A stretch of 5,503 nucleotides of DNA from Spirochaetales bacterium (GTDB taxonomy: Bacteria; Spirochaetota; Spirochaetia; DSM-27196; SKKC01), in contig SLAN01000117.1 in NCBI GenBank assembly GCA_007126865.1, positions 1-5,503 of the forward strand, given 5' to 3'. A model generated the notes under the pieces. The model saw only the letters and a program-made list of their open reading frames with translations. It made no database searches and was not told the DNA's origin. A program made the translations under genes and the position numbers. Below are positions 5,501-5,503 of this stretch, in pieces (position 1 is the first letter of the stretch; each line of letters starts with the position of its first letter).

Positions 5501-5503
5501 GTC

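Noticed and set aside
1..5503. An undescribed mobile, defence or secondary-metabolite system
   Set aside because: All long frames are explained by DUF4097, galM, two hsp20 genes and dnaK. No transposase, attachment site, tRNA, CRISPR-type repeat or toxin-antitoxin pair is visible.

Overview
The window looks like ordinary chromosomal DNA from a GC-rich bacterium. It holds five protein genes in two convergent blocks, with no RNA gene, insertion sequence, CRISPR array or phage gene. The DnaK sequence (INLPFITAD and GPKHL segments, an [19 protein letters not shown] block, and a C-terminal DVDYEVVDD tail) recalls spirochaete DnaKs as I remember them. Spirochaetota is therefore my tentative guess, from memory only and not from a search.

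Plus strand, 2-2308. First comes the 3' part of a DUF4097-type gene. Its reading frame is open to the left edge, so the true start lies outside the window. The protein has an N-terminal SHOCT-like remnant, an acidic linker, a helical stretch and a C-terminal array of G-S-G turn repeats typical of a beta-solenoid. After 54 bases comes galM, an aldose 1-epimerase with all expected catalytic residues. Nothing in the sequence links the two genes functionally beyond shared strand and close spacing.

Convergent junction, 2309-2481. This 173-base gap holds a strong intrinsic terminator with a U-tract only in the dnaK direction. It also has a G8 run and minor hairpins. No U-tract terminator serves galM.

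Minus strand, 5500 down to 2482. Transcription order is hsp20 copy A (classical small heat-shock protein), hsp20 copy B (shorter, divergent), then dnaK. Copy B and dnaK have the same start signal, AGGAGG followed by 7 nt and ATG. Together they form a proteostasis cluster: the sHsps would hold unfolding proteins and DnaK would refold them with DnaJ and GrpE, which are not encoded here. No CIRCE or HAIR heat-shock operator is visible. Instead, the 213-base leader before dnaK has several inverted repeats, a possible promoter whose -35 lies in an 11-bp palindrome, a 9-bp GC hairpin and a tandem 9-bp repeat just before the Shine-Dalgarno sequence.

I found no clearly new system. The points most worth a second look are the two-block structure of the DUF4097 repeats (serine codon class and repeat period change at the same place), the structured dnaK leader, and the pairing of two unlike Hsp20 genes with a dnaK that lacks adjacent grpE and dnaJ.
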